From an uncultured Cohaesibacter sp. (GTDB taxonomy: Bacteria; Pseudomonadota; Alphaproteobacteria; Rhizobiales; Cohaesibacteraceae), in NCBI RefSeq assembly GCF_963676275.1, contig NZ_OY781091.1:3884775-3948774 (forward strand): a stretch of DNA of 64,000 nt, read 5' to 3'. The translations under genes and the position numbers were made by a program. Of the stretch, positions 37,346 through 47,110 are shown piece by piece. The notes under the pieces are model-generated. The model saw nothing but the letters and a program-made list of their open reading frames with translations, was not told the DNA's origin and searched no databases. Positions within the stretch are counted from its first letter, which is position 1; every line of letters starts with the position of its first letter.

Positions 37346-37978
37346 TCAGGCCTTGCCAAGGGTGCTGGCGGCCTTGGCGCGCTCTGCAATCACATCCCAA
37401 TTCTTGGCATTGACGTCTGCCAGAGGCGCAATCCAGGTACCACCAACCGCAAAACAGTTTTTCTGCGACAGGAACTCCTCGGCATTTTCCGGCTTCACAC
37501 CACCGGTCGGGCAGAAGCTGATATCACCAACCGGACCGGCAACCGCCTTGAGCATGCCGACGCCGCCAACGATATTGGCCGGGAACATTTTCAGCTCGGT
37601 AAAACCGGCTTCACGCAGGGTCATCATTTCGCTGATGGTGCCGGAGCCGGGCAGGAACGGCCACTCGGTTGCCTTTAGCGCGCTCAGCAGGGTTGCCGAG
37701 GTGCCCGGAGAAACGCCGAAATGTGCACCGGCATCAATCGAAGCCTTCAACTGTTCTTCGCACAGGATCGAGCCGACACCGACCACGCAATCCTTCACTT
37801 CATTGACGATGGCCTTGATGGCATCCAGCGCAGCAGGTGTGCGCAGGGTAACCTCAACAGCAGGCAGACCATTGTCGACAAGGCAACGGGCCAGAGGAAC
37901 AGCATCCTCGACATTCTCGATAACGACGACGGGGATGACTTTGGCACCTTTACAGATGCTGGAAACCAGATCACGCAT
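37346..37978 (-). CDS. kdgA: KDPG/KHG aldolase
   Basis: 210 residues from the ATG at 37978 (AAGGA upstream). The Schiff-base Lys is in ELKMFPANIVGG and the catalytic Glu in AVEVTLRTP; GVSPG and FCPTGGVKPEN are family blocks. It cleaves 2-keto-3-deoxy-6-phosphogluconate to pyruvate and glyceraldehyde 3-phosphate, the last step for all uronates of this cluster. The kdgK stop is ten bases upstream. The eda name would fit equally. Confidence 0.93.
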   Translation of the reverse strand: MRDLVSSICKGAKVIPVVVIENVEDAVPLARCLVDNGLPAVEVTLRTPAALDAIKAIVNEVKDCVVGVGSILCEEQLKASIDAGAHFGVSPGTSATLLSALKATEWPFLPGSGTISEMMTLREAGFTELKMFPANIVGGVGMLKAVAGPVGDISFCPTGGVKPENAEEFLSQKNCFAVGGTWIAPLADVNAKNWDVIAERAKAASTLGKA

Positions 37979-37988
37979 GATCGATCCT

Positions 37989-38918
37989 TTATTTAACGCG
38001 GGTCCAAACTGATTTATCGATGATGGCGCCCGGGTGCATGATGACCTGCCCCGCAACACCGTGAGCCGTTCTGGCGGCTTCTTCCTGAGAACCACCCAGA
38101 GCGCGCTGTCCCAGATAACCGGCAGCAAAGGAATCCCCCGCACCAGTCGTATCCTTGGGTTTCAGCTTGGCAGTTGGTGGAACATTCTTGACCTCTTCTC
38201 CGGTGAGCAGAAGACAGCTTGACGCCCCCTCCTTGACGACCACTTCGCCAGCGCCATAGCCTTTCCATTGTTTGGCAATGGCAAGCCCGTCTGCCTCACC
38301 CCAGAGTGCCACATGATCATCGGCCGTGACCAGAGCAAAATCGCTGACCGAAGCAGCCTTCTCGAACGCTGCGCGACACACAGCGGAGTCAGGCCACAAT
38401 TTCGGACGATAATTGGGATCAAAGCCCACCTTGACCTTGTCCTTGACTTGAGTGATCGCATCAAACAGCGCCGCTCTCTGGGCATCGTCAAGAATGGCCA
38501 GCGTAATGCCAGAGAAATAGATGACGTCGAACTGCCCCAGCAGATCAGCGATCCGCGCGGCAGACCAACCGGCAAACATCTTCTTGGCGGCAGCATCATT
38601 GCGCCAGTAAGTGAAGAAGCGTTCTCCGCTATCGTCATTCTCGATCATATAGAGGCCGGGATTCTTGTCTTCAACGACCGTCACCGAATCCGTCTTGATA
38701 TCCTCGGCTTCGAGCGCCTTGCGGATGCCTTCACTCATCGGGTCGATGCCAAGGCCGGTGATGTAGGAGACTTCAATCTGGGGAGCAAACTGCCGGGAAA
38801 GATAAGCAGCGGTATTGAAGGTGTCACCAGCAAAACCCTGTTTGAACAGACCATCACCGGCGGGAGCCAATTCAATCATACATTCGCCGATACAGGCGAT
38901 TCTGACAGTTTTCGTCAT
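37989..38918 (-). CDS. kdgK: 2-keto-3-deoxygluconate kinase
   Basis: 309 residues from the ATG at 38918; a longer frame to 39011 has no support. PfkB sugar kinase with RIACIGECMIEL at the start, GFAGDTFNTAAYLSR, PNYRPKLWPD and the anion-hole motif DTTGAGDSFAAGYL near 260. It makes KDPG for KdgA. The ribosome site is weak. It forms a two-gene unit with kdgA, some 260 bases downstream of kduD. Confidence 0.93.
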   Translation of the reverse strand: MTKTVRIACIGECMIELAPAGDGLFKQGFAGDTFNTAAYLSRQFAPQIEVSYITGLGIDPMSEGIRKALEAEDIKTDSVTVVEDKNPGLYMIENDDSGERFFTYWRNDAAAKKMFAGWSAARIADLLGQFDVIYFSGITLAILDDAQRAALFDAITQVKDKVKVGFDPNYRPKLWPDSAVCRAAFEKAASVSDFALVTADDHVALWGEADGLAIAKQWKGYGAGEVVVKEGASSCLLLTGEEVKNVPPTAKLKPKDTTGAGDSFAAGYLGQRALGGSQEEAARTAHGVAGQVIMHPGAIIDKSVWTRVK

Positions 38919-39078
38919 ATACAAGCGCCGGAGGAACTCCGGACCTCCTGATGCGTGTTCCTTGCCACCTTGCGAAATGACAGCCACGCCTTGTTTTTGT
39001 GATACCAGCATCTCAGACCGATGAGAGCATCGCTCCGAAACACCCCGGTCAATTGAGGCCGCGCATCAAGCGCAGCCC

Positions 39079-39111
39079 CGAGACCAAGTCTCGTTCTTGC
39101 AGGAGAAGAAC
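39079..39111. repeat. two short inverted repeats upstream of kdgK
   Basis: CGAGAC-CAA-GTCTCG (39079-39093) and GTTCTT-N7-AAGAAC (39093-39111) adjoin between kduD and kdgK. They may be an operator or an mRNA hairpin; the kdgK promoter is expected near here. Confidence 0.4.
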
Positions 39112-39177
39112 TAGACTAAAGTTGACTCTTTCGCGACTCTTTTCTGGCAAAAGTCGATAACTTTTCAAAAAAAGAGC

Positions 39178-39939
39178 CTAGCGTGCCAACCAGCCACCAT
39201 CAACAGCAATGGTATAGCCGTTGATATAGGAAGACGCAGGAGACGACAGGAAGACAACCGGACCGGCAAGGTCGGATGGCAGACCCCAGCGACCAGCCGG
39301 GATACGATCCAGAATTTCCTTGCTGCGGGCAGCATCTTCACGCAGAGCCTGAGTGTTGTTGGTGGCCATATAGCCCGGCGCAATCGCATTCACATTGACA
39401 TTATGCTTTGCCCATTCGTTGGCCAGCAAACGGGTAACGCCCATGACACCGGATTTGGACGCCGTATAGGACGGAACGCGGATACCACCCTGGAAGGAAA
39501 GCATGGAAGCCACATTGACGATCTTGCCGCCCTCGCCCTGTGCGATGAACTGCTTGGCCACGGCCTGAGACAGGAAGAATACCGACTTGATGTTGATATT
39601 CATCACATCGTCCCAATCCTTCTCGGTAAATTCGATCGCGTCTTCGCGACGAATAATGCCCGCATTGTTGACCAGAATATCGATACGGCCATATTCGGCA
39701 ACGGTCTTGGATACGATATCGGGGATGTCATCCATCTTCATCAGGTTGGCACGGATATCAAGAAACTTGCGCCCCAGCCCTTCAATCATTTCCTTGGTAT
39801 CGCTTGGCTCAACGATATTGACCGCAGCAATATCACAGCCAGCCTTGGCAAGGCCGACAGCCATGCCCTGACCCAGACCCGTGTCACAGCCGGTTACGAT
39901 GGCAATCTTGCCAGAGAGATCAAATTGTTCTTTCATCAT
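39178..39939 (-). CDS. kduD: 2-dehydro-3-deoxy-D-gluconate 5-dehydrogenase
   Basis: 253 residues, classical SDR: TGCDTGLGQGMA cofactor motif, NNAGI, VASMLSF with the catalytic Ser, and YTASK. The overall sequence (FDLSGKIAIVTG at the start, NEWAKHNVNVNAIAPGYMATNNT) fits KduD. It reduces the KduI product to 2-keto-3-deoxygluconate in the degradation of unsaturated uronates from pectin. GGAG precedes the ATG; the uxaB stop is 21 bases upstream. Confidence 0.92.
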   Translation of the reverse strand: MMKEQFDLSGKIAIVTGCDTGLGQGMAVGLAKAGCDIAAVNIVEPSDTKEMIEGLGRKFLDIRANLMKMDDIPDIVSKTVAEYGRIDILVNNAGIIRREDAIEFTEKDWDDVMNINIKSVFFLSQAVAKQFIAQGEGGKIVNVASMLSFQGGIRVPSYTASKSGVMGVTRLLANEWAKHNVNVNAIAPGYMATNNTQALREDAARSKEILDRIPAGRWGLPSDLAGPVVFLSSPASSYINGYTIAVDGGWLAR

Positions 39940-39960
39940 ATTGACTCCATTTAGAGATCG

Positions 39961-41421
39961 TTATGCATCAATCCATTGAACCAGACGATCCAGTGTGAAT
40001 GGTTCGCCGGTCAGGAAATCATAAGCTTGAGAGACGGCAGCGACGAGGGCATCGCTTGCCAGATTTTTGCCCCAGATGCTTTCTTCGGCCAGATAGGCCT
40101 TGACCATCGCGGCAACACCCTCGGCATCCTTCAGAGCACCGATGGCAGCCATCTTGGCGATCACATCCTCGGCATCGCGCGGTGGCAGTTCAGCGCTACC
40201 CGCAAAAGCGCCTGTATAGAAAGCAAGCCATGCGGCCAGCGACAGGCTCATGCAGCGCGGCGGCGTGCCGGTGGTTGCCATGGCGCTCTCGAAGCGCGGC
40301 AGGTTGCGGGTATGGAACTTGGCCAGACCATTGAGCGAGATATCATACCAGCGATGGACGATGAACGGGTTGGCAAAGCGGCGCAGAACCTCGGCGGAGA
40401 ATTCATTCAGCTCTTCGCGCGGCAGCGACAGATATGGGATGATTTCCGTTTCCAGCATCTTGTTGAGGAAGGCGCGGGCCGCCTCATTATCCATGGCCTC
40501 TTTCACCGAATTGGTGCCGGAAAGCAGCGCCAGCGGGCACAGGCCGGTATGGGCGCCGTTAAGGATCGCCACCTTGCGTTCCTTGTAACCGTCAGCATTG
40601 GGCACGATCACCGTACCGGCATCCTTCTCTGCCATCGGCAGGCAGAGATCAGGCTTGCCTGCGCGCTGTTCGATGACGAGGAAGTGGAACAGCTCACCGG
40701 TGACCATCAACGGATCAAGATAGCCCAGTTCCTTCTCGATGTCGGCCGCTTCATCGCGCGGATAGCCCGGAACAATCCGGTCAACCAGCGTGTTGAAGAA
40801 AGCGTTCTTGCTTTCCAGCCAGCTCATGAAGTCGGCACCCAGATCCCAGTCCTTGGCATGCTGATGCACGCATTTCTCAAGCTCGTCGGCATTATGGTCG
40901 ATCAGCTCGCAGGGCAGGAAATGGAAGCCGGGCGCATCCACGCCGCCACAAGTGTTGAAGCGCTCGAGCAGCAGCCGGGTCACCTTGGCCGGATAGGAAG
41001 CCGGTGGGGTGTCGGTTGCCTTGCACTCGCCATTATAGACGATGCCAGCCTCAGTGGTGTTGGAAATGACGGCAACAAAGTCGGTATTGCGGGCCAGCGA
41101 AAGCACCTCGTCCCACTGTTTGACCGCATTGAGCTCACGGCGCACCGCCGAGATCAGGCGGGCATCAGACACCGCCTCGCCATCCGGACCAACCCCGCGC
41201 GAGAGAACCGTATAGACACCATCGCTGTCATTGAGCGAAATCGGCACGCCACCATCGATGGGTCGGACAATGACGATGCCATAATCGGCCCCGCAATCCT
41301 CATTCATGCGATCAATCTTCCAGTCCATGAAGGCGCGCAGGAAGTTGCCTTCGCCAAACTGGATGATCCGTTCGGTCGGACGCGCCCGACCGCCTAGATT
41401 GCTCTCATTAACGCGTTGCAT
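39961..41421 (-). CDS. uxaB: tagaturonate reductase (mannitol dehydrogenase family)
   Basis: 486 residues. PTERIIQFGEGNFLRAFMDW at the start and KERKVAILNGAHTGLCPLA in the middle are nearly those of E. coli UxaB; the NTTEAGI block and YPRDEAADIEKELGY fit too. It reduces tagaturonate to altronate with NADH. No UxuB (fructuronate reductase) is in the window, so the glucuronate branch either uses this enzyme or one elsewhere. It follows uxaA by 60 bases. Confidence 0.93.
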   Translation of the reverse strand: MQRVNESNLGGRARPTERIIQFGEGNFLRAFMDWKIDRMNEDCGADYGIVIVRPIDGGVPISLNDSDGVYTVLSRGVGPDGEAVSDARLISAVRRELNAVKQWDEVLSLARNTDFVAVISNTTEAGIVYNGECKATDTPPASYPAKVTRLLLERFNTCGGVDAPGFHFLPCELIDHNADELEKCVHQHAKDWDLGADFMSWLESKNAFFNTLVDRIVPGYPRDEAADIEKELGYLDPLMVTGELFHFLVIEQRAGKPDLCLPMAEKDAGTVIVPNADGYKERKVAILNGAHTGLCPLALLSGTNSVKEAMDNEAARAFLNKMLETEIIPYLSLPREELNEFSAEVLRRFANPFIVHRWYDISLNGLAKFHTRNLPRFESAMATTGTPPRCMSLSLAAWLAFYTGAFAGSAELPPRDAEDVIAKMAAIGALKDAEGVAAMVKAYLAEESIWGKNLASDALVAAVSQAYDFLTGEPFTLDRLVQWIDA

Positions 41422-41481
41422 TGAAATCTTTCCTTCTCATAGTCTCTATAATGTACCGTTATCTGCAGACAGGCGGATGGG

Positions 41482-43017
41482 CTACATCATCGCCCCGATC
41501 TGCCATGGCACAAATTCATATTCACCAAGGCCCAGCGCTTCGGATTTGGTCTGCTGGCCGGATGCGACGGCAATGATATAATCGAGCATTTCCGCGCCCT
41601 TCTCTTCCAGAGTTACGCCCTTGGAGAGGATGTCACCGCAATTGACATCCATGTCGTCCGGCATGCTGGCAAAGAGATGGTCGTTGGTTGCCACCTTGAT
41701 GGTCGGGGCTGGCTTGGAGCCGAATGCAGAGCCGCGACCGGTGGTAAAGACAATCATGTGAGCCCCACCGGCAATCTGGCCGGTTGCGCAGGCCGGGTCA
41801 TAGCCCGGCGTGTCCATATAGACGAAGCCCGGCTTGGTCATCTTCTCGGCATAATCATAAACGGCGGTAAGCGGCGTGGAGCCCGATTTTGCCGTTGCTC
41901 CGAGGGATTTTTCCAGAATGGTGGTCAGGCCACCGGCCTTGTTGCCCGGACTCGGATTGTTGTCGAGGCTGCCGTCATTGACATCGACATAATGCTCCCA
42001 CCATTTGATCTGGGCAATCAGCTTGTCGGCAATTTCCTTGCTCTCGGCCCGGCGCAGCAAAAGCTGTTCGGCACCGTAGATCTCCGGCGTTTCCGACAAA
42101 ATGGCAGTAGCACCCAGACCGGCAAGCATGTCAGCGGTCTTGCCCAACGCCGGATTGGCGGTAATGCCGGAGAAGCCGTCCGAGCCGCCGCATTGCAGGG
42201 CGATCTTCAGCGCGCTGACAGGGCAAGGCTCGCGCCGCGCCTTGTTCACCTCGGGCAGAAGCTCGAGCACCTTGGCCTTGATGGCATCAATGGTCTTGCG
42301 TGTGCCGCCCACTTCCTGAATGGCCAGACTGTGGAACTGCTCCATCACTTCGCCATTGTCAGCATCAAAGCGCGACTTCATGCGCGCCATTTCCATCATT
42401 TCGCAGCCAAGCCCAACGAAAACGGTGGCCCCAATATTCGGATGTGTGGCATAGCCCCACAAGACCCGCTCAAGCACTTCCATGCTTTTGGTGCCGCTCA
42501 TGCCGCAGCCCGTGCTGTGCGTCAGCCCGACAATGCCATCGACATTTTCATACTGATCCAGAATGCCGGATGCCAGCAGTTCCTGAGTGGCATGCTTGAT
42601 CACGGTTGCCGAGCAGTTCACCGTTGCCAGAAGCCCCAGAAAATTACGTGTTCCGATCTCGCCATTCTTGCGGCGATAGCCCATGAAGCTGCGCGGTTCC
42701 ATCACCGGAATAGCGGCTTTTGCCTTTTCCAGATCCAGACCGACCTGATAGTCCTGACCATGATCGGAGAAGGCCAGATTGTGCGAATGCACATGCTCAC
42801 CGGCGGCGATATCCTTGGTGGCGCGCCCGATCACTTCGCCAAACTTGATAACTTCCTCACCTTGCTTATGTGCCTTGCGAGCGATCTTGTGCCCCGGGAA
42901 GACATTGGTCGCGAGAGCCGAGCCAAGGCCCAGCGGGTCATCGCCGGCCTTGGCTCCTGCTGGCAGAATAGCAATCGAGTCTGCCGGATTGAGAATAATG
43001 GGTGCTGATTTGGTCAT
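41482..43017 (-). CDS. uxaA: altronate dehydratase
   Basis: 511 residues, the long form: N-terminal SAF domain (about 1-95) and a C-terminal iron-binding dehydratase domain with FLGLLATVNCSATVIKHA, GIVGLTHSTGCGMSG and LQCGGSDGFSGITANPA. It dehydrates altronate to 2-keto-3-deoxygluconate. Its ATG overlaps the uxuA stop by four bases, so it is coupled to uxuA. Confidence 0.95.
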   Translation of the reverse strand: MTKSAPIILNPADSIAILPAGAKAGDDPLGLGSALATNVFPGHKIARKAHKQGEEVIKFGEVIGRATKDIAAGEHVHSHNLAFSDHGQDYQVGLDLEKAKAAIPVMEPRSFMGYRRKNGEIGTRNFLGLLATVNCSATVIKHATQELLASGILDQYENVDGIVGLTHSTGCGMSGTKSMEVLERVLWGYATHPNIGATVFVGLGCEMMEMARMKSRFDADNGEVMEQFHSLAIQEVGGTRKTIDAIKAKVLELLPEVNKARREPCPVSALKIALQCGGSDGFSGITANPALGKTADMLAGLGATAILSETPEIYGAEQLLLRRAESKEIADKLIAQIKWWEHYVDVNDGSLDNNPSPGNKAGGLTTILEKSLGATAKSGSTPLTAVYDYAEKMTKPGFVYMDTPGYDPACATGQIAGGAHMIVFTTGRGSAFGSKPAPTIKVATNDHLFASMPDDMDVNCGDILSKGVTLEEKGAEMLDYIIAVASGQQTKSEALGLGEYEFVPWQIGAMM

Positions 43018-44198
43018 GCATTGGCCCTTTCATGTAAAATACCGGCCATTAGTCCACGGAGTTCGGCCAATCCACGCATCCGTCCTATCAGCGGATAGCC
43101 CGGATGCGTGTCCCGATGATAATCATCGAGCAGTTCATGACCGTGGTCGGGCCGGAATATGATTTCGGCATCGGCTCTGCCTTCTTCCTGACGCCGATTT
43201 TCTTCATCAAGGAGATGTGCAACAAGCAGAGCCATATCGGTGTCGCCTCCCAGATGCGTGGCTTCCTCGAAGGAGCCGTCGGCAAATTTCCTGACATTGC
43301 GAAGATGCGCAAAATGGATCCGGTCGGCAAAGTGCCTTGCAATCGCCGGAACATCATTGTCCCGGTTTGCACCCAGTGATCCCGAACACAGCGTCAGCCC
43401 ATTGGCCGGGCTGTCATGCGCTGACAAAATCCAGGCAATATCCTCTTTTGTTGAAACGATGCGTGGCAATCCCAGAATGTCCCTTGGCGGATCATCCGGA
43501 TGCACGGCAAATTGCAGCCCCAGTTCCTCGGCCGCCGGGATGATTTCATCAAGAAAGCGCTTGTAATTCGCCCGCAGTGCAGCGCGATCGATGCCCTCAT
43601 AGCCCTTGAGTGCCTGCCTCAGTTGCTTGAGGTCATAGCGATCATAGGCACCGGGCAATCCGGCCATCACCGACTTCATCAAACGATCCCGCTTGGCCCC
43701 GTCGGACAGCTCGAACCAGACACGGCCGCGCTCGAGCGCGTCGTCACAATAATCCGCCTCGGCCCCTTCGCGCTCCAGCATATAGACCTCGAGCGCCGCC
43801 ATGCGCGCCGCATCAAAGCGCAGACAGGTTCCACCACCATCAATCGGAGCCTTGAGATCCGTGCGCGTCCAGTCCAGCAGCGGCATGAAATTATAGCAGA
43901 TGACCTTCACGCCCTCCGCCGCCAGATTGGCCATGGATTGACGATAATTGGCAAAGAGCGCGGAAAGATCGCCCTCGCCCTTCTTGATCCGCTCGTGAAT
44001 GGGCAGGCTTTCCACCACCGACCAGCGAAAACCGGACAGTTCGATGCTCTTGCGCATCCTTGCGATGCGCTCCTGCGGCCAGACTTCACCATAAGGAATT
44101 TCATAAAGGGCCGAAACGATCTCACTGGCTCCGGTTTGCGCAATCTCGGACAGGGAGATGCGATCAAACGAACCATACCAGCGCCAACCTTCTTTCAT
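43014..44198 (-). CDS. uxuA: mannonate dehydratase
   Basis: 394 residues from the ATG at 44198 (AGGA upstream; a TTG two codons earlier is less likely). The sequence matches UxuA: MKEGWRWYG, VCYNFMPLLDWTRTDL-type block, FAVHPDDPP and HFAHLRNV with metal-binding His. It dehydrates mannonate to KDG, the glucuronate branch. Downstream of a 351-base gap from kduI; starts the uxuA-uxaA-uxaB-kduD unit. Confidence 0.95.
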   Translation of the reverse strand: MKEGWRWYGSFDRISLSEIAQTGASEIVSALYEIPYGEVWPQERIARMRKSIELSGFRWSVVESLPIHERIKKGEGDLSALFANYRQSMANLAAEGVKVICYNFMPLLDWTRTDLKAPIDGGGTCLRFDAARMAALEVYMLEREGAEADYCDDALERGRVWFELSDGAKRDRLMKSVMAGLPGAYDRYDLKQLRQALKGYEGIDRAALRANYKRFLDEIIPAAEELGLQFAVHPDDPPRDILGLPRIVSTKEDIAWILSAHDSPANGLTLCSGSLGANRDNDVPAIARHFADRIHFAHLRNVRKFADGSFEEATHLGGDTDMALLVAHLLDEENRRQEEGRADAEIIFRPDHGHELLDDYHRDTHPGYPLIGRMRGLAELRGLMAGILHERANA

Positions 44199-44549
44199 TT
44201 TCAAGTCCTGTCACGCGTGAAATCGCAGCCCCCTGCGGGCCGCTATTGATGTCCAAAGAGCACAACCATCTGTTCCAGCTCCCAAGGAGGCCGGTCAAAT
44301 CATTGATAAATATATTTTTTCTATTTCGGCATTGCCTTGTTGTCGGTCATTGGGGCTTCTCTCCCAATGGAGGGAGAGCGCCTTCTCGCCACCGGCAAGA
44401 GAAGCGGTTGCTGGACCGCACCTCATCGCTTCGTGGCATATCGAACAAAGGGAAAGACCTGTCACATGCTTCCACCCAAATGGCCTTCTTTCCTTTTGCA
44501 GGAGCTGGCCAGCGTACCGGCCAACTCGATCTTTCTCTCCCGACTGCGC
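44199..44549. other. gap between kduI and uxuA, probable uxuA promoter
   Basis: No gene seen. An AT-rich tract at about 44300-44330 could hold the leftward promoter of uxuA-uxaA-uxaB-kduD. The hairpin CTCTCCC (44359-44365)/GGGAGAG (44372-44378), perfect but without a T tract, may end kduI transcription. Confidence 0.5.
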
Positions 44550-45374
44550 TTAGCGCAGATCTTCCATGGCGATGAAATCCATGTCGGTATAGTCGACATT
44601 GTCGCCAGCCATTGCCCAGATGAAGGTATAGCTGCCAACGCCAGCACCGGCATGAATGGACCATGGCGGGGAAACAACCACATCTTCATTCTTCAGAACC
44701 AGATGGCGGGTTTCATTCGGCTCACCCATGAAATGCATGACGCGGGTGGTTTCTTCCATGCCGAAATAGCAATAGGCTTCCATGCGGCGATCATGAATAT
44801 GAGCTGGCATGGTGTTCCAGACGGAGCCCTGATGCAATTTGGTATAGCCCAGAATCAACTGGCAGGATTCCATCACCAGAGGATGGATGAACTGATAGAT
44901 CGTGCGCTCGTTCGAGGTTTCGGCAGCGCCCATGTGAACGCTTTTCGCATCCTCGATCTTGATCAGCCGGGCAGCCAGCGCCTTGTGAGCCGGAGCGGAT
45001 GTAATATAGAAACGGCCCAGACCCGAGAAGGTGACAGCCCCTGCCCCCATCGGCAGATAGAGCACATCGCCATGATCGAGCATATAATCGATGCCACCGC
45101 AGGAAATGCTGCCCGACTGGCCAATATTGACAATGCCCATTTCGCGACGATCAAGAACGCTCGGCGTACCGCATTCCTTGACTTCATCCAGAACCAGCAT
45201 TCCGCCATTCGGCACGGCACCACCAACAATCATGCGGTCATAATGGGTATATGTCAGGCGAATTTCGCCTTCTGAAAATAGACCTTCAGACAAAAAATTA
45301 TCGCGCAGGGCCTGGGTATCCATCCCCTTTGCATGTTCAGCATTCACGGCATGAACGGTTTTAACTGTCAGCAT
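44550..45374 (-). CDS. kduI: 5-keto-4-deoxyuronate isomerase
   Basis: 274 residues from the ATG at 45374 (AAGGAA upstream); the longer frame is not supported. KduI marks include FLSEGLFSEGEIRLTYTHYDRMIVGGA and the C-terminal zinc site NTMPAHIHDRRMEAYCYF (His, His, Glu). It isomerises 5-keto-4-deoxyuronate to the substrate of KduD. It lies downstream of kdgF in the same direction. Confidence 0.95.
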   Translation of the reverse strand: MLTVKTVHAVNAEHAKGMDTQALRDNFLSEGLFSEGEIRLTYTHYDRMIVGGAVPNGGMLVLDEVKECGTPSVLDRREMGIVNIGQSGSISCGGIDYMLDHGDVLYLPMGAGAVTFSGLGRFYITSAPAHKALAARLIKIEDAKSVHMGAAETSNERTIYQFIHPLVMESCQLILGYTKLHQGSVWNTMPAHIHDRRMEAYCYFGMEETTRVMHFMGEPNETRHLVLKNEDVVVSPPWSIHAGAGVGSYTFIWAMAGDNVDYTDMDFIAMEDLR

Positions 45375-45396
45375 TAAACTATTCCTTGTTGTCTGC

Positions 45397-45423
45397 GTGA
45401 TGTCACCCAAGAGGCGACATCAC
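45397..45423. promoter_or_regulatory. 8-bp perfect inverted repeat between kdgF and kduI
   Basis: GTGATGTC (45397-45404) and GACATCAC (45416-45423), 23 bases before the kduI ATG, overlapping a second hairpin CACCC/GGGTG (45421-45441). It could be an operator or a leader hairpin. Confidence 0.45.
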
Positions 45424-45498
45424 CCGATCGTTCAAAGGGTGCCCCTCCGGCAGACCAAACCATCTCATGATGCGCTATCTGCTGGAGGAGCGATCTTC

Positions 45499-45816
45499 TC
45501 AGAGAAAATCATCCCGGCGGGGCGTAAAGCAGTCGATCAGCGTACCCGGCTCAAGGCAAACACAGCCATGGATCGCCTGAGAGGGAATGACAAAACTGTC
45601 ACCGGGCCCGACCTCGAAACTGTCCTCACCGATTGTGAAACGGAAACGCCCCTCTTTCACAAAGGTCGACTGGACATGGGGATGATTATGGAGGGCACCT
45701 TCGGCGCCCACCTCTTTAAATTGGAAAGCCACCACCATCAGCTCCGGACTATCCGCAAGCACCTGACGCGGGGTCGCGGTATCTTCGCCAACAACGGGGA
45801 ATGACTTTACATGCAT
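45499..45816 (-). CDS. kdgF: KdgF-type cupin
   Basis: 105 residues with one full cupin barrel. The metal site GALHNHPHVQSTFVKEGRFRF (two His, Gln, and Glu) and the later SQAIHGCVCLEPG fit KdgF, which helps convert unsaturated uronates to the linear ketouronic acid upstream of KduI. AGGAGA precedes the ATG and the dctM stop is nine bases away. Name is by family and context. Confidence 0.85.
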   Translation of the reverse strand: MHVKSFPVVGEDTATPRQVLADSPELMVVAFQFKEVGAEGALHNHPHVQSTFVKEGRFRFTIGEDSFEVGPGDSFVIPSQAIHGCVCLEPGTLIDCFTPRRDDFL

Positions 45817-45825
45817 TTTGCTCTC

Positions 45826-47106
45826 CTAGTGGAACAGGCTTGGCAGCCAGAGAGAAAGGAACGGAACATAGGTCACCAGCATCAGCACGGCAAAGGCTGC
45901 GCCATAGAATGGCCAGATCGTGCGGATGACATCCCAGACCGGAATCTTGCCCACTGCGCAACCAACGAACAGCACCGTTCCAACCGGAGGCGTGCAAAGG
46001 CCGATACCAAGGTTGAGAATGAGGATCACACCGAAATGGATCGGATCAACCCCGAAGGCCGTGGCAACCGGAAGGAAGATCGGCGTCGTGATGACGATCA
46101 GCGGCGACATGTCCATGAAGGTGCCCAGCATCAGCAGCAGCAGATTGATCAGCAGCAGAATGACAAACGGGTTACTGGACACATGCTTGAGCATTTCCAC
46201 CAGTTCGGAAGGAATGCGCAGATAGGCAAGCAGCCAGCCGAAGGCAGCAGCACAGCCGATCACCAGCAGAACCATTGCCGTGGTGCGTACTGCAGACTTG
46301 CAGGTCTCGACAAATTCCCTGAAATTCATCGTGCGATAGGCGAACACCGTCACCAGCACCGCATAGACCGCCGCGATACAGGAGCTTTCAGACGCGGTGA
46401 AGACACCGGAGCGAACCCCGCCAAAGATGATGACGATCAACAGAATACCGGGGAAGGCATTGATGAACATGCGGCCCAGAGCCCGCCAGCCAGCGAATGG
46501 CTCGGTGGGATAGCCCTTTTTCTTGGCCACGAAATAGGCCGTGATCATCAGCCCCAGCGCAAGCAGCAGACCGGGCAGAATACCGGCCGTGAACAGGTCG
46601 GCAATGGAAAGCTTGCCACCGGCCGAGATGGAATAGATGATCAGATTGTGAGACGGAGGCAACATCAGGGCGATCAGCGCCGCCAGAACCGTCACATTGA
46701 CGCCGTAGGAGACATCATAGCCGCGTTTCTTCATCTGCGGCACCATGATGCCGCCGATTGCCGTCGCATCCGCAGCCGCGGATCCGGAAATGCCACCAAA
46801 CATCACCGACGCCAGAATATTCACCTGACCAAGACCGCCGCGTATGTGACCAACCATACCGCCGGCGAGATCCACCAGCCTTCGCGCGATATCACCACGC
46901 ACCATGATTTCACCCGCAAAGATGAAGAAGGGAATTGCCATCAGCGCGAGCACGGAGACACCGGCTGTCAAACGCTGAAAAACCACGACAGGGGGAATGC
47001 CGAGATACATGATGGTCGCAAAGGATGCGACGCCAAGACAAAATGCCACGGGGGTGCCAATCAGCAGCAACACCGCGAACGAGCCGAAAAGAATCCAGGT
47101 TTCCAT
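45826..47106 (-). CDS. dctM: TRAP transporter large permease
   Basis: 426 residues from the ATG at 47106 (GAGGAG upstream); the upstream 58 codons of the frame are spurious. About twelve membrane segments, with PFFIFAGEIM, ASVMFGGISGSAAADATAIGGIMVPQM (the conserved TRAP block) and PPVGTVLFVG. It forms the sodium-driven channel with DctQ, fed by DctP. The gene lies between dctQ and kdgF, so the load is likely a uronate or its unsaturated dimer. Confidence 0.94.
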   Translation of the reverse strand: METWILFGSFAVLLLIGTPVAFCLGVASFATIMYLGIPPVVVFQRLTAGVSVLALMAIPFFIFAGEIMVRGDIARRLVDLAGGMVGHIRGGLGQVNILASVMFGGISGSAAADATAIGGIMVPQMKKRGYDVSYGVNVTVLAALIALMLPPSHNLIIYSISAGGKLSIADLFTAGILPGLLLALGLMITAYFVAKKKGYPTEPFAGWRALGRMFINAFPGILLIVIIFGGVRSGVFTASESSCIAAVYAVLVTVFAYRTMNFREFVETCKSAVRTTAMVLLVIGCAAAFGWLLAYLRIPSELVEMLKHVSSNPFVILLLINLLLLMLGTFMDMSPLIVITTPIFLPVATAFGVDPIHFGVILILNLGIGLCTPPVGTVLFVGCAVGKIPVWDVIRTIWPFYGAAFAVLMLVTYVPFLSLWLPSLFH

Positions 47107-47110
47107 CCAA

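Noticed and set aside
39976-41397. 473-codon plus-strand frame
   Set aside because: Antisense to uxaB.
41451-41460. TGTACCGTTA before uxaB as another member of the ACGGTACA motif set
   Set aside because: Only the core matches, it lies in a tight gene junction, and it belongs to a different pathway.
41677-43008. 443-codon plus-strand frame
   Set aside because: Antisense to uxaA; composition typical of a mirror frame.
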